Source: Lachnospiraceae bacterium UBA3711
GTDB taxonomy: Bacteria > Bacillota > Clostridia > Lachnospirales > Lachnospiraceae
DNA: 10,843 bases
Assembly (NCBI GenBank): GCA_002371345.1
Contig: DFHY01000066.1
Span: forward strand, 1,297-12,139
Direction: 5' to 3'
The notes beneath the pieces are model-generated. The model was not told where the DNA came from and did no database searches. It saw only the letters and a program-made list of their open reading frames with translations. This document shows, piece by piece, positions 1 to 7,003 of this stretch (position 1 is the first letter of the stretch; each line of letters starts with the position of its first letter). A program made the position numbers and the translations under genes.

Positions 1-1214
1 AACATCTGCAGACCGCCGATCAGGGAGGTGATGACAACATAGATAAAGATCGGCTTCAGAAGCGGGATCGTGACTTTCCAGAAGATCTGAGTGGGCGTCG
101 CGCCGTCAACCTCGGCCGCCTCATACAGCGAATCGGAGATTCCCATCATACCTGCCATAAGGAGGATCGTGGTGTTTCCGAACCACATCAGGCAGTTCAT
201 AAATGCGACCAGTCCTCTCACAGACCCGACATGCGCCATGAAGTCATACGGTTCCTTGAAGATATGCATGTTGACCAGGATCGAGTTGATCGGGCCGGTC
301 TTCGCGAACATCGTGAAGAACAGCATAGCAAAAGCGGAGGCCATGATCAGGTTCGGAAGATAGATAACAGTCTTGAAGAACCTCTGTGCCTTCAGTTTAA
401 GCTGAGGGTTGGTGAACCAGGAACCAAGCAGCAGGGACAGAACGATCTGAGGGATGAAACCCAGCACCCACATGATCATGGTGTTGCCGAAATACTTCAG
501 AAGGTCGCCCTGTGTCAGAAGCTGTATATAATTCTTTAATCCGACAAAGTTTGGGCCGATCTGCTTCAGTCCGGACATATAGTTTTCAAAGAAGCTGTTG
601 TAGATCGTCGTTACCAGCGGAATCAGCTGGAAGATAACGAACACAACCATAAACGGAATCAGGAAGATGTAACCCCAGCGGTTATATCTTACGATCGCGC
701 TGTTCTTTTTTACTACCGTAGATGAAACTAAGAAACCTATAATAGTTCCAAGAACTGCAACGGCAATCAAAAGATACTGCCAGAAAGAATACTCATATGA
801 CTGCGACATTAATTCTGGAAAGAGGATGATTTGCAAGATATAAGAAACTGCACTAATTATTCCACTAAGAATGATGCCAATCTTAATTCGAAATAATCCA
901 AAACCAATCAATCCAATTCCACCAATAAGCGGAAAACCATACAGGAGAACAATCTCCGCAACACTTTTAAAGCCTAAAAGTTGAGCAATTTCTGCCGATC
1001 CCTCCTCGTGAAGAAAAGCAGAAACAAACTTCCAAGCGCCAAACCTCTGGGTTGCCTGAAACCCAGTACTCTCCAAAGCACTCGCAATAGCTTCGGCAGC
1101 ACCTTTCGCCTTCATGATCGGGAAAAAGAAAAACCCTATCACAATGATGATACCGCATATCGCAACGATATAGTTATACGTTCTTTTATTTTGATCCATC
1201 ACATATTTCCCCAT
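1..1214 (-). CDS. Carbohydrate ABC transporter permease, MalF-type (partial, runs off left edge)
   Basis: Membrane subunit of a CUT1-type sugar importer; about 400 residues are visible and the C-terminus lies beyond position 1. The C-terminal part carries the family's EAA loop (EAAEVDGATPTQIFWKVTIP, roughly 115 to 55), which docks on the ATPase. The usual CUT1 core begins near RYNRWGYIFLIPF (about 690). Before it lies an extension of roughly 165 residues with about four hydrophobic segments, recalling the extra N-terminal helices of E. coli MalF. Codons in that extension are visibly more A/T-rich than in the core. Two in-frame starts are possible: ATG at 1214 (AAGGCAG upstream) and ATG at 1199 (GGGGAAA upstream); I chose 1214 without strong preference. 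It lies 101 bp downstream of the binding-protein gene, so both probably share a transcript. The family is clear; the sugar is not. Confidence 0.88.
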   Translation of the reverse strand, partial: MGKYVMDQNKRTYNYIVAICGIIIVIGFFFFPIMKAKGAAEAIASALESTGFQATQRFGAWKFVSAFLHEEGSAEIAQLLGFKSVAEIVLLYGFPLIGGIGLIGFGLFRIKIGIILSGIISAVSYILQIILFPELMSQSYEYSFWQYLLIAVAVLGTIIGFLVSSTVVKKNSAIVRYNRWGYIFLIPFMVVFVIFQLIPLVTTIYNSFFENYMSGLKQIGPNFVGLKNYIQLLTQGDLLKYFGNTMIMWVLGFIPQIVLSLLLGSWFTNPQLKLKAQRFFKTVIYLPNLIMASAFAMLFFTMFAKTGPINSILVNMHIFKEPYDFMAHVGSVRGLVAFMNCLMWFGNTTILLMAGMMGISDSLYEAAEVDGATPTQIFWKVTIPLLKPIFIYVVITSLIGGLQM

Positions 1215-1244
1215 TTACTGCTGCCTTATTGAAAAGAAAGGGAA

Positions 1245-1267
1245 CCTGTCCGCCTACGGCGGGCAGG
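1245..1267 (-). other. Intercistronic hairpin between binding protein and permease genes
   Basis: Ten-base-pair inverted repeat (CCTGTCCGCC, loop TAC, GGCGGGCAGG on the plus strand). In the minus-strand transcript it has one C-A mismatch, and no clean U-tract follows. A stem between a binding-protein gene and its permease gene often protects the upstream message or attenuates read-through, keeping the binding protein in excess. That role is inferred here. Confidence 0.5.
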
Positions 1268-1315
1268 CCCCCTGGATAAATTACTTTCTATGAAGTTTTC
1301 TGGAAGCAGTTCCGA

Positions 1316-2650
1316 TTACTCGGTCACAAGCTCCGGATACTTCTCAACGATAGCGGTGTTGAACTGAGCCAGAGCATCCTCGTAGGAAGCGTTGCCGTCG
1401 AAGTAGTTCTTCATAGCGGCCTGGAACTCTTCGTTGCAGCCCTGATCATACGGGCTGGTGTTGCTCATGTTTACAAGCTCAGCGCCGGCTGCGAGCATCT
1501 CATACGGATTCTGTCCGCCGAGGATCGCAAGGTTTCCGGAATCATCAGCTGCGAGCTCCTCAAGGACTTCCTTGTTGTTGACGCAGTCAGAATCAGCCTG
1601 AGCGATCTCCTTCATGACATCGTTATCGGTGGTCATGGTGAGGATGATATCCTTAACCAGAGTCGGGTTGTCGGTTCCCTTAGCCGCGCAGATCCATGTG
1701 CCGCCCCAGTAGAAGCCCTGAGGTCCGGTTACAAGGCCCCATCCGCCGTCGTAGCCGATGGAATCCTCTTCATCGCCGTGCATTGAGAAGTTGAAGAACC
1801 AAGCCGGTCCGAAGTAGCAGAACACATCACCCGGATCCTTGAAGAAGCCCTTGGACCAGTCGTCGCTCCACAGCTCAGCAGTGGTGGTCTCGCCGGCGTC
1901 TACAGCAGCCTTGGAATCATCTACCCATGCCTTGATGTTGTCATCAAGAACAACCTTGCCGTCCTGTACCCACGGAGCGGATACGTTGTTGGAATATACA
2001 CGATAGGTATCGTTTACGGTCGCAGCCATCTTGTAGCCGGCCTCCGCCATCTTCGCGGCGGTCTCGTTGTAGGTTGCCCAATCCTTAACAGCTTCCTGAA
2101 CGTCAGCCGGATCATCGGATCCAAGGACTTCCTTCGCGATCTCACGGTTGTAGATCAGTCCGGCGGAGCAAGCCTGCCATGAGGAAGCGCGGACCATGCC
2201 GTCAGCATCCTTAACGATGTCCTGAGTGTAGGTGTACTGCTTGGAGAGGTCATCCTCGTTGATTCCCAGCTCAGCCATTGTCATCGCTACATCCGCATCC
2301 TTGTCAACATACTTCAGAGCGTAGTCGGCCTCGATCAGGAAGATATCAACCTTGTCGTCCGCCGCCGCGTCAACGTTTCCCGGAAGAACGCTGTCAAGGT
2401 TGTTCTGATAAGCGTTGTCATCAGACGGAGTGATGGTCCATACGACATCGACATCACCGATCTTGCCGTGAGTCTCATCGACTGCCTCATATCCCGGATA
2501 GTGATCCGTGATGCGGCTCTTGAACTCCTCGTTCCATACCTGAATGTTCAGAACCTTACCCTCATCCGCGGCTTCCGCGAATGCAGCGTTCGGCAGGACC
2601 ATCGCGCCGACCAGTGCCAGGCTGACCAGGCTCATCATACGTTTCTTCAT
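1316..2650 (-). CDS. ABC transporter extracellular solute-binding protein (family 1, carbohydrate type)
   Basis: Protein of 444 residues, a normal length for a CUT1 sugar-binding protein, and strongly acidic throughout. It begins with a Sec signal peptide: KKR n-region, hydrophobic core to about residue 19, and an AFA|EA cleavage site after residue 25. There is no lipobox cysteine, unusual for a Gram-positive importer, where this subunit is normally a lipoprotein. The mature part starts VLNIQVWNEEFKSR and includes the segment DVVWTITPSDDNAYQNNLD, which I associate with clostridial sugar-binding proteins. The start is fixed by AAGGGAGG (2660-2667) nine bases before ATG, and the stop is TAA. 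It is the first gene after the promoter at 2739-2767, with the permease next. It should capture a sugar or oligosaccharide outside the cell; which one is unknown. Confidence 0.9.
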   Translation of the reverse strand: MKKRMMSLVSLALVGAMVLPNAAFAEAADEGKVLNIQVWNEEFKSRITDHYPGYEAVDETHGKIGDVDVVWTITPSDDNAYQNNLDSVLPGNVDAAADDKVDIFLIEADYALKYVDKDADVAMTMAELGINEDDLSKQYTYTQDIVKDADGMVRASSWQACSAGLIYNREIAKEVLGSDDPADVQEAVKDWATYNETAAKMAEAGYKMAATVNDTYRVYSNNVSAPWVQDGKVVLDDNIKAWVDDSKAAVDAGETTTAELWSDDWSKGFFKDPGDVFCYFGPAWFFNFSMHGDEEDSIGYDGGWGLVTGPQGFYWGGTWICAAKGTDNPTLVKDIILTMTTDNDVMKEIAQADSDCVNNKEVLEELAADDSGNLAILGGQNPYEMLAAGAELVNMSNTSPYDQGCNEEFQAAMKNYFDGNASYEDALAQFNTAIVEKYPELVTE

Positions 2651-2713
2651 AATTTGTTGCCTCCCTTTTGTTTAATGAATGACATCGAGTTTCGGTCCAG
2701 CATTCTCTTTCCG

Positions 2714-2735
2714 ATCACTAAACCGTTTTCGTGAT
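2714..2735. promoter_or_regulatory. Putative LacI-family operator over the transcription start
   Basis: Nested, almost concentric inverted repeats: ATCAC (2714-2718) with GTGAT (2731-2735), and inside them AAAC-C-GTTT (2720-2728). The AAACCGTTT core is typical of LacI/GalR operators. It lies just downstream of the -10 and covers the expected start site, a classic repression position. No LacI-type gene is in the window, so the regulator is inferred. Confidence 0.45.
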
Positions 2736-2738
2736 TCC

Positions 2739-2767
2739 AATATAACCCGAACGTCAAAGGCTGTCAA
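2739..2767 (-). promoter_or_regulatory. Sigma-A promoter for the ABC importer operon
   Basis: On the minus strand, TTGACA (2762-2767), a 17-base spacer and TATATT (2739-2744), nearly consensus. Transcription should start near 2732, giving a leader of about 80 nt before the binding-protein ATG at 2650. Confidence 0.85.
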
Positions 2768-2885
2768 CTCGCACCTTTACACAAATTCACCACCTGTTTT
2801 TTGGTCATTTTTCACAATTCATTATTTCTCACGTATTTTTTCACCGCTGTTTTGCATTTTGTTAAAAACCGGTCAATATTTTTAC

Positions 2886-2899
2886 CGAAAACGTATTCG
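2886..2899. promoter_or_regulatory. cre-like / LacI-type palindrome
   Basis: CGAAAACGTATTCG is a 14-bp palindrome with one mismatched pair and fits the core of the CcpA cre pattern (G-N-AA-N-CG-N-W). It lies about 120 bp upstream of the importer promoter -35, so it could be an auxiliary operator or a catabolite-control site. Similarity to cre is the only evidence. Confidence 0.3.
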
Positions 2900-3016
2900 A
2901 CTCTTTTTTCTCCAAACACAAGAGCCCGGCTGCTTGACACATCCATAAGAATGTGCGTCCACAGCCAGGCCCCGCGCGCGCGCGTTTTCAACTCTAAGAG
3001 CTGACGCGCCTGATAT

Positions 3017-3085
3017 TTCTCCCACCCACCGGCGCTCCTGTGCAGGAGGCATGCGCCTCCTGCACAGAAGCAGTGGGTGGGAGAA
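3017..3085. repeat. Two-tier intergenic inverted repeat (13 bp + 13 bp)
   Basis: Outer arms TTCTCCCACCCAC (3017-3029) and its exact complement (3073-3085) enclose inner arms CTGTGCAGGAGGC (3038-3050) and its exact complement (3055-3067) around an ATGC loop. Neither strand has a U-tract after it, so it is not a standard terminator. It contains GGCGCTCCTGTGC (3031-3043), found again in the tandem array at 10801-10813. It lies in the 635-bp gene-free gap between the symporter and the importer, which otherwise shows only the promoter and operator sites, the hairpin at 3092-3113, a (CG)6 run (2973-2984) and a 7-bp inverted repeat (3142-3148 with 3158-3164). Confidence 0.75.
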
Positions 3086-3091
3086 TAAAGT

Positions 3092-3113
3092 GGGGGCAGC
3101 CAGTGCTGCCCCC
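3092..3113 (-). terminator. Hairpin downstream of the symporter gene, possible terminator
   Basis: Perfect 9-bp stem GGGGGCAGC / GCTGCCCCC with a 4-base loop, about 170 bp after the symporter stop. On the minus strand it is followed by ACTTTATTCTCC, only a weak U-tract. It may end symporter transcription together with the larger inverted repeat just beyond it. Confidence 0.4.
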
Positions 3114-3285
3114 AGAAAGTTCTCTAATAACCGCCTATGCCGGCATGATTAAAAGACTCATGCCAACTGCATAAACTCAGGATCAAATGATGACACAATC
3201 CGATCCTTAGATATTTTCCCGTACAACCACCACATACACAGTATACCTTACTCAGTTAGAATTTTCAAGCATTTTTATAACTTTG

Positions 3286-4836
3286 TCAGGCATCTTCGCC
3301 CTGTTCCGCCTCTTCTTTCAGACTGTATCTCTTCTGAATCGTGATTGTCTCTTCATATCCTGAGAAAATCCCTTCTATCTTGCTTCTGTCCATCTTCGGC
3401 GTAAGGAAGCTGACAACCGGTACGATCACAAGTCCGGCCAGCATAGTCAGCGCGCCGGCATTGATCGGGCTCTTGATATAGTGCAGGAACATATTGCTCA
3501 GTGTAATGCCGACGCCGGCCGCAAAGCTCGCCCACACGGCAGGCTTAGTCGTCCCCTTCCAGTACAGTCCGTACAGGAACGGCGCCAGAAATGAACCTGC
3601 CAGCGCGCCCCAGGAATAGCCCATGAGCTGAGCGATGAAGGTTGGCGGATTCAGCGCAAGTACAACAGATATTACAATGAAGAATACCAGAAGCACCCTC
3701 ATTATGAGAAGCTTTCTCTTCTCTCCCATATCCTTATTAAAATGAGCGATCAGATCAAGAGTGACCGATGATGACGATGTAAGCACCAGCGACGAAAGAG
3801 TTGACATGGATGCGGACAGCACCAGCACAACCACTATGCCGATAAGAATGTCAGGAAGCCCTGACAGCATGGCCGGTACAATCGCGTCGTACGCTATCGA
3901 GCCGTCAGCGTTTTGAATCGCTGGGTTTCCGCTGTACAGACGGCCGAATCCCCCGAGGAAGTAACAGCCGCCGGCGACCACGATCGCGAACAATGTCGAG
4001 ATCACTGTTCCGGCCTTTATTGAACGTTCGTCCTTGATCGCGTAGAACTTGCCGACCATCTGCGGCAGTCCCCAGGTTCCAAGCGAAGTCAGCACAACAA
4101 CTCCGAGCAGATTCAGCGGATCCGGTCCAAAGAAAGAAGTAAACGCGCCTTTCATCCCCTCTGTCACAGGAAGATCACTCTCATACTGTGACAAGGTTGT
4201 CAGTGCCTGCAGGAAACCTCCGTTGCTCTTGAGTACCGCAAGGATGACCGCGGATATTCCGAACAGCATGATGATGCCCTGTACGAAGTCATTTACGACA
4301 GTCGCCATATAGCCGCCCAGAAGGACATATATGCAGGTCAGCGCCGCCATGACGATGACACATGCCGTGTAGGGAATGTCAAAAGCCATTTTAAACAGCC
4401 GCGACAGGCCATTGTAAACCGAGGAAGTATAAGGAATCAGGAAAACAAATGAAATCAGCGCCGCAGCGACCTTCAGGCTGTCAGAATCAAACCGTTTCCC
4501 GAAGAAGTCCGGCATCGTACGGGAATTCAGATGCTTCGTCATAACTCTTGTGCGGCGTCCGAGCACTATCCATGCCAGCAGGGAGCCGAGCACGGCATTG
4601 CCGATTCCGGCCCAGGTCGCGGACACGCCATACTTATATCCGAACTGTCCCGCATAACCGACGAACACAACCGCCGAGAAATACGATGTCCCGTAACCGA
4701 AAGCCGTAAGCCACGGGCCCGCGCTTCTGCCTCCAAGAACAAATCCGTCAACGCTGCTTGCCTTCCTTCTAGTCATGACTCCGATCATAATCATGACAGC
4801 GAAGAAAAGAATGAGAAATACTACCTTGATTGCCAT
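3286..4836 (-). CDS. Sodium:solute symporter (SSS / SLC5 family)
   Basis: Cytoplasmic-membrane carrier of 516 residues, normal for the PutP/PanF-type sodium symporters, with about 13 hydrophobic helices. Family features are the early GYGTSYFSAVVFVGYAG stretch, the GGYMATVVNDFVQGIIM helix (a classic SSS signature), and LSASMSTLSSLVLTSSSS, which matches the PutP helix whose Ser-Thr pair binds sodium. The hydrophilic C-terminus ends EEAEQGEDA. The ATG at 4836 is favoured because GAGAGGAA (4845-4852) sits 8 bases upstream; an in-frame TTG at 4857 would overlap that site. It lies downstream of the acyl-CoA ligase gene in the same orientation but beyond a terminator, so it probably has its own promoter. 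The neighbour suggests a carboxylate substrate; proline, pantothenate or a sugar cannot be excluded. Confidence 0.88.
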   Translation of the reverse strand: MAIKVVFLILFFAVMIMIGVMTRRKASSVDGFVLGGRSAGPWLTAFGYGTSYFSAVVFVGYAGQFGYKYGVSATWAGIGNAVLGSLLAWIVLGRRTRVMTKHLNSRTMPDFFGKRFDSDSLKVAAALISFVFLIPYTSSVYNGLSRLFKMAFDIPYTACVIVMAALTCIYVLLGGYMATVVNDFVQGIIMLFGISAVILAVLKSNGGFLQALTTLSQYESDLPVTEGMKGAFTSFFGPDPLNLLGVVVLTSLGTWGLPQMVGKFYAIKDERSIKAGTVISTLFAIVVAGGCYFLGGFGRLYSGNPAIQNADGSIAYDAIVPAMLSGLPDILIGIVVVLVLSASMSTLSSLVLTSSSSVTLDLIAHFNKDMGEKRKLLIMRVLLVFFIVISVVLALNPPTFIAQLMGYSWGALAGSFLAPFLYGLYWKGTTKPAVWASFAAGVGITLSNMFLHYIKSPINAGALTMLAGLVIVPVVSFLTPKMDRSKIEGIFSGYEETITIQKRYSLKEEAEQGEDA

Positions 4837-4876
4837 GCTTTCTGTTCCTCTCTGCAAAAACCTGAGTGATGCGCTC

Positions 4877-4905
4877 CGGCTGCCAGCCGCCTGCTTTCCG
4901 CAGGC
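4877..4905 (-). other. Paired hairpins in the symporter leader
   Basis: Two adjacent inverted repeats: CGGCTG/CAGCCG (4877-4889) and GCCTGC/GCAGGC with a 5-base loop (4889-4905). They share position 4889, so they may compete. They lie about 40 to 70 bases before the symporter ATG and would be in its leader RNA. No U-run follows; a role in translation or stability is only a guess. Confidence 0.4.
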
Positions 4906-4991
4906 TGTTTATGCTGCCTGGTCCTTCACGCATCATGTTTATACATCTGCTTTATCCATTTTATGCATGGAAGCTTTAAAGCATTGAAGTA

Positions 4992-5019
4992 ATAGTATCA
5001 TATTTCCATAAAAAATCAA
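4992..5019 (-). promoter_or_regulatory. Candidate symporter promoter
   Basis: On the minus strand, TTGATT (5014-5019), 16 bases, TACTAT (4992-4997), followed by an A/T-rich leader. The -35 overlaps the arm of the ligase terminator. A separate promoter is expected because that terminator isolates the symporter, but this match is only moderate. Confidence 0.35.
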
Positions 5020-5039
5020 CCCTCTGACGAGGGCTGATT
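5010..5039 (-). terminator. Rho-independent terminator of the acyl-CoA ligase gene
   Basis: On the minus strand, an 11-bp stem (AATCAGCCCTC with GAGGGTTGATT, one G-U pair) and a GTCA loop, running straight into a T-run (positions 5015 down to 5010). It lies about 80 bases after the ligase stop, correctly oriented. Confidence 0.85.
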
Positions 5040-5121
5040 GCGTTAATTGCATTTTCAGAAATATCCCGGCTCCAGATCCATGTCAGGAACCATGATTGCC
5101 AGGGGCCGCCAGGCAAAAGCC

Positions 5122-6768
5122 TCAGTGGTGTCCTTCCAGCTGGTTCTCCCTTGCGACAAGGTTCTCCACGCCATAGCGCTTCCTGAGCGCGGGCTTCTCG
5201 ATCTTTCCTGTAGCGTTGCGGGGCACATCCTCGAAGATGATCTTGCGCGGTCTCTTGTAGCGCGGAAGCGCAGTGCAGAAGCGCTCGATCTCTTCCTCCG
5301 TGCATTTCACCCCTTCCTTGACCTCGATGATGGCGCCTGTAATTTCGCCCAGCCGCTTGTCGGGCAGGCCGATCACCGCGACGTCTTTCACCTTCGGATG
5401 CTCGGAGATGAAGTTCTCGATCTCAACCGGGTAAATGTTCTCGCCTCCGGACACAATGACATCCTTCTTGCGGTCAACCAGATAGTAGAAGCCGTCAGGA
5501 TCCTGCATCGCCATGTCGCCCGTAAACAGCCACCCGTCTTTCAGCACTTCCGCTGTCGCCTCCGGGTTGTTGTAATACTCGGTCATGACGCCGGGGCCCT
5601 TGACACACAGCTCTCCGACTTCGCCCTGCTTCACTTCATTGCCGCTCTCATCCGCGATCTTGCACTCCCAGCGATAACCCGGCACACCGATTGCGCCGAC
5701 TTTATGAATGTTGTCCAGTCCAAGATGTACACAGCCGGGGCCAGTAGACTCAGACAGGCCGTAGTTCGTGTCGTAGAGATGATTCGGGAAATAATCCTTC
5801 CAGTGGCGGATAAGTGACGGCGGAACCGGCTGGGCTCCGATATGCATGAGCCTCCACTGATCAAGCTTGTAATCGTCAAGCTTCAGGTCGCCCCTGTCAA
5901 GCGCGTCCAGAATATCCTGCGCCCACGGAACCAGCAGCCATACGATCGTGCACTGCTCATCCGACACAGCCTTCAGGATAATATCAGGCTTGGTTCCCTT
6001 CAGGAGAACAGCCTTGCTGCAGGTCCACAGTGAGCCCATCCAGTGGAACTTCGCTCCGGTGTGGTACAGAGGCGGTATGCAGAGGAAGCAGTCATCTTTA
6101 CCTGTACGGTGATGCACCGCCTCCATCTCGGCAGCCTGGTACAGAGACAGATGCTTGTGCAGGATTGCCTTCGGGAAGCCCGTGGTTCCCGATGAGAAAT
6201 ATATGGCTCCGTCATCCTCATTCGTAAGCGGAATACCCGGAGTCGAGCTGGGATAATCCGACACCAGCTCACGGTAGCTCTCGGCAAATGCCGGGCAGCC
6301 GTCGCCTACATAAAACAGCAGACGCCCATGTTCAATTCCGTCTACATTCATCTGCAGGCGGGAAATGAACTCCGGCCCGAAGAACAGCACGCTGACCTCA
6401 GCCAGATTAAGACAGTAGGATATCTCATTTGACGTGTACCTGAAATTAAACGGAACCGCGACCGCTCCGGTCTTCAGAATGCCAAAATAGATCGGCAGCC
6501 ATTCCAGACAGTTGAACATCAGGATCGCGACCTTATCTCCCTTCCGGATTCCCCGGTCTATCAGCATGTTTGCGACACGGTTCGCCTTCTCATCGAAGGT
6601 CTGCCAGGTTATCTGACGACGGTACGGATGCGGTACGGTCTGCTGTACCAGATCAAATTCCTTAAAGGACAGCTTGCGCGGATCCTCCATAGTCGGGTTA
6701 AGCTCAATCAGCGCTATCTCATCTCCATGTTCACGGGCATTTCTCTCAAGTAAATCTGTTACAGGCAT
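5122..6768 (-). CDS. AMP-dependent acyl-CoA ligase (ANL superfamily)
   Basis: Cytoplasmic enzyme of 548 residues that should adenylate a carboxylic acid with ATP and transfer it to CoA. All core motifs are present: phosphate loop SSGTTGFPK (192-200), YGLSEST (336-342), FTGD (415-418), hinge and A8 region RKKDVIVSGGENIYPVEIE (433-451), and PRNATGKIEK with the catalytic lysine at 522. Between the first strand and ITW (about 27-52) lies an extra segment, MEDPRKLSFKEFDLVQQTV, not in most short ANL enzymes. The start is supported by AAAGGAT (6776-6782) upstream of ATG. A promoter candidate and an inverted repeat precede it and a strong terminator follows. The symporter gene downstream suggests import and activation of the same acid. 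Fatty, aromatic, carnitine-like and bile acids are all possible; the sequence did not remind me of BaiB. Confidence 0.9.
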   Translation of the reverse strand: MPVTDLLERNAREHGDEIALIELNPTMEDPRKLSFKEFDLVQQTVPHPYRRQITWQTFDEKANRVANMLIDRGIRKGDKVAILMFNCLEWLPIYFGILKTGAVAVPFNFRYTSNEISYCLNLAEVSVLFFGPEFISRLQMNVDGIEHGRLLFYVGDGCPAFAESYRELVSDYPSSTPGIPLTNEDDGAIYFSSGTTGFPKAILHKHLSLYQAAEMEAVHHRTGKDDCFLCIPPLYHTGAKFHWMGSLWTCSKAVLLKGTKPDIILKAVSDEQCTIVWLLVPWAQDILDALDRGDLKLDDYKLDQWRLMHIGAQPVPPSLIRHWKDYFPNHLYDTNYGLSESTGPGCVHLGLDNIHKVGAIGVPGYRWECKIADESGNEVKQGEVGELCVKGPGVMTEYYNNPEATAEVLKDGWLFTGDMAMQDPDGFYYLVDRKKDVIVSGGENIYPVEIENFISEHPKVKDVAVIGLPDKRLGEITGAIIEVKEGVKCTEEEIERFCTALPRYKRPRKIIFEDVPRNATGKIEKPALRKRYGVENLVARENQLEGHH

Positions 6769-6802
6769 ATTTGCTATCCTTTCGTCATTTTATTATTGCC
6801 GT

Positions 6803-6862
6803 TTAATTCAGCTGAAGCGGGCTGTGATTTGCGAATGCTTCGGCCCATCAAAGCTGAATTAA
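6803..6862. promoter_or_regulatory. Inverted repeat in the ligase promoter/leader
   Basis: Arms TTAATTCAGCT (6803-6813) and AGCTGAATTAA (6852-6862) match over 11 bp; inside, GAAGC (6814-6818) can pair with GCTTC (6837-6841). The right arm begins directly after the candidate -10, so it could be a two-site operator or a leader hairpin. Confidence 0.5.
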
Positions 6863-6892
6863 GTTATAAACTAAAACTTCCCACACCATCAA
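6863..6892 (-). promoter_or_regulatory. Candidate promoter for the acyl-CoA ligase gene
   Basis: On the minus strand, TTGATG (6887-6892), 18 bases, TATAAC (6863-6868). The -10 is good and the -35 moderate. It ends only 11 bp before the insertion sequence. A small hairpin (CACACC/GGTGTG, 6882-6898) overlaps the -35. Confidence 0.5.
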
Positions 6893-6903
6893 GGTGTGCA
6901 GAA

Positions 6904-6928
6904 CCTTGAAAACTCAATAAAAACAGGC
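6904..6928 (+). repeat. IS left terminal inverted repeat
   Basis: 25 bp, identical to the reverse complement of 8396-8420. The match stops on both sides (6903/8421 outside, 6929/8395 inside), which fixes the element ends. Confidence 0.92.
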
Positions 6929-6934
6929 AATTTT

Positions 6935-6965
6935 AAAGGCACAGATACCCTGCCTTTGGTATAAT
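6935..6965 (+). promoter_or_regulatory. Transposase promoter with overlapping hairpin
   Basis: Extended -10, TGGTATAAT (6957-6965), with no good -35. Just upstream, AAAGGCA (6935-6941) pairs with TGCCTTT (6951-6957). A stem here could damp transcription entering from outside the IS, a known way such elements limit transposase; for this element that is inference. Confidence 0.55.
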
Positions 6966-7003
6966 TGAATTGTCCAGAAACAATCACACAAAAGGAGGTT
7001 TCT

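Noticed and set aside
2934..2962. Plus-strand promoter beginning TTGACA at 2934
   Set aside because: No -10 at 16-18 bp spacing and no plus-strand gene downstream.
2973..2984. (CG)6 alternating run as a Z-DNA or regulatory element
   Set aside because: Only 12 bp, with no linked motif; it may be part of a weak imperfect hairpin at 2977-3008, but nothing more can be said.
4836..4857. TTG start adding seven residues to the symporter
   Set aside because: It would overlap the Shine-Dalgarno GAGAGGAA that serves the ATG at 4836.
5047..5817. Long plus-strand open frame of 256 codons
   Set aside because: It lies entirely antisense to the ligase, which has all its catalytic motifs; no ribosome binding site and no recognisable domain.
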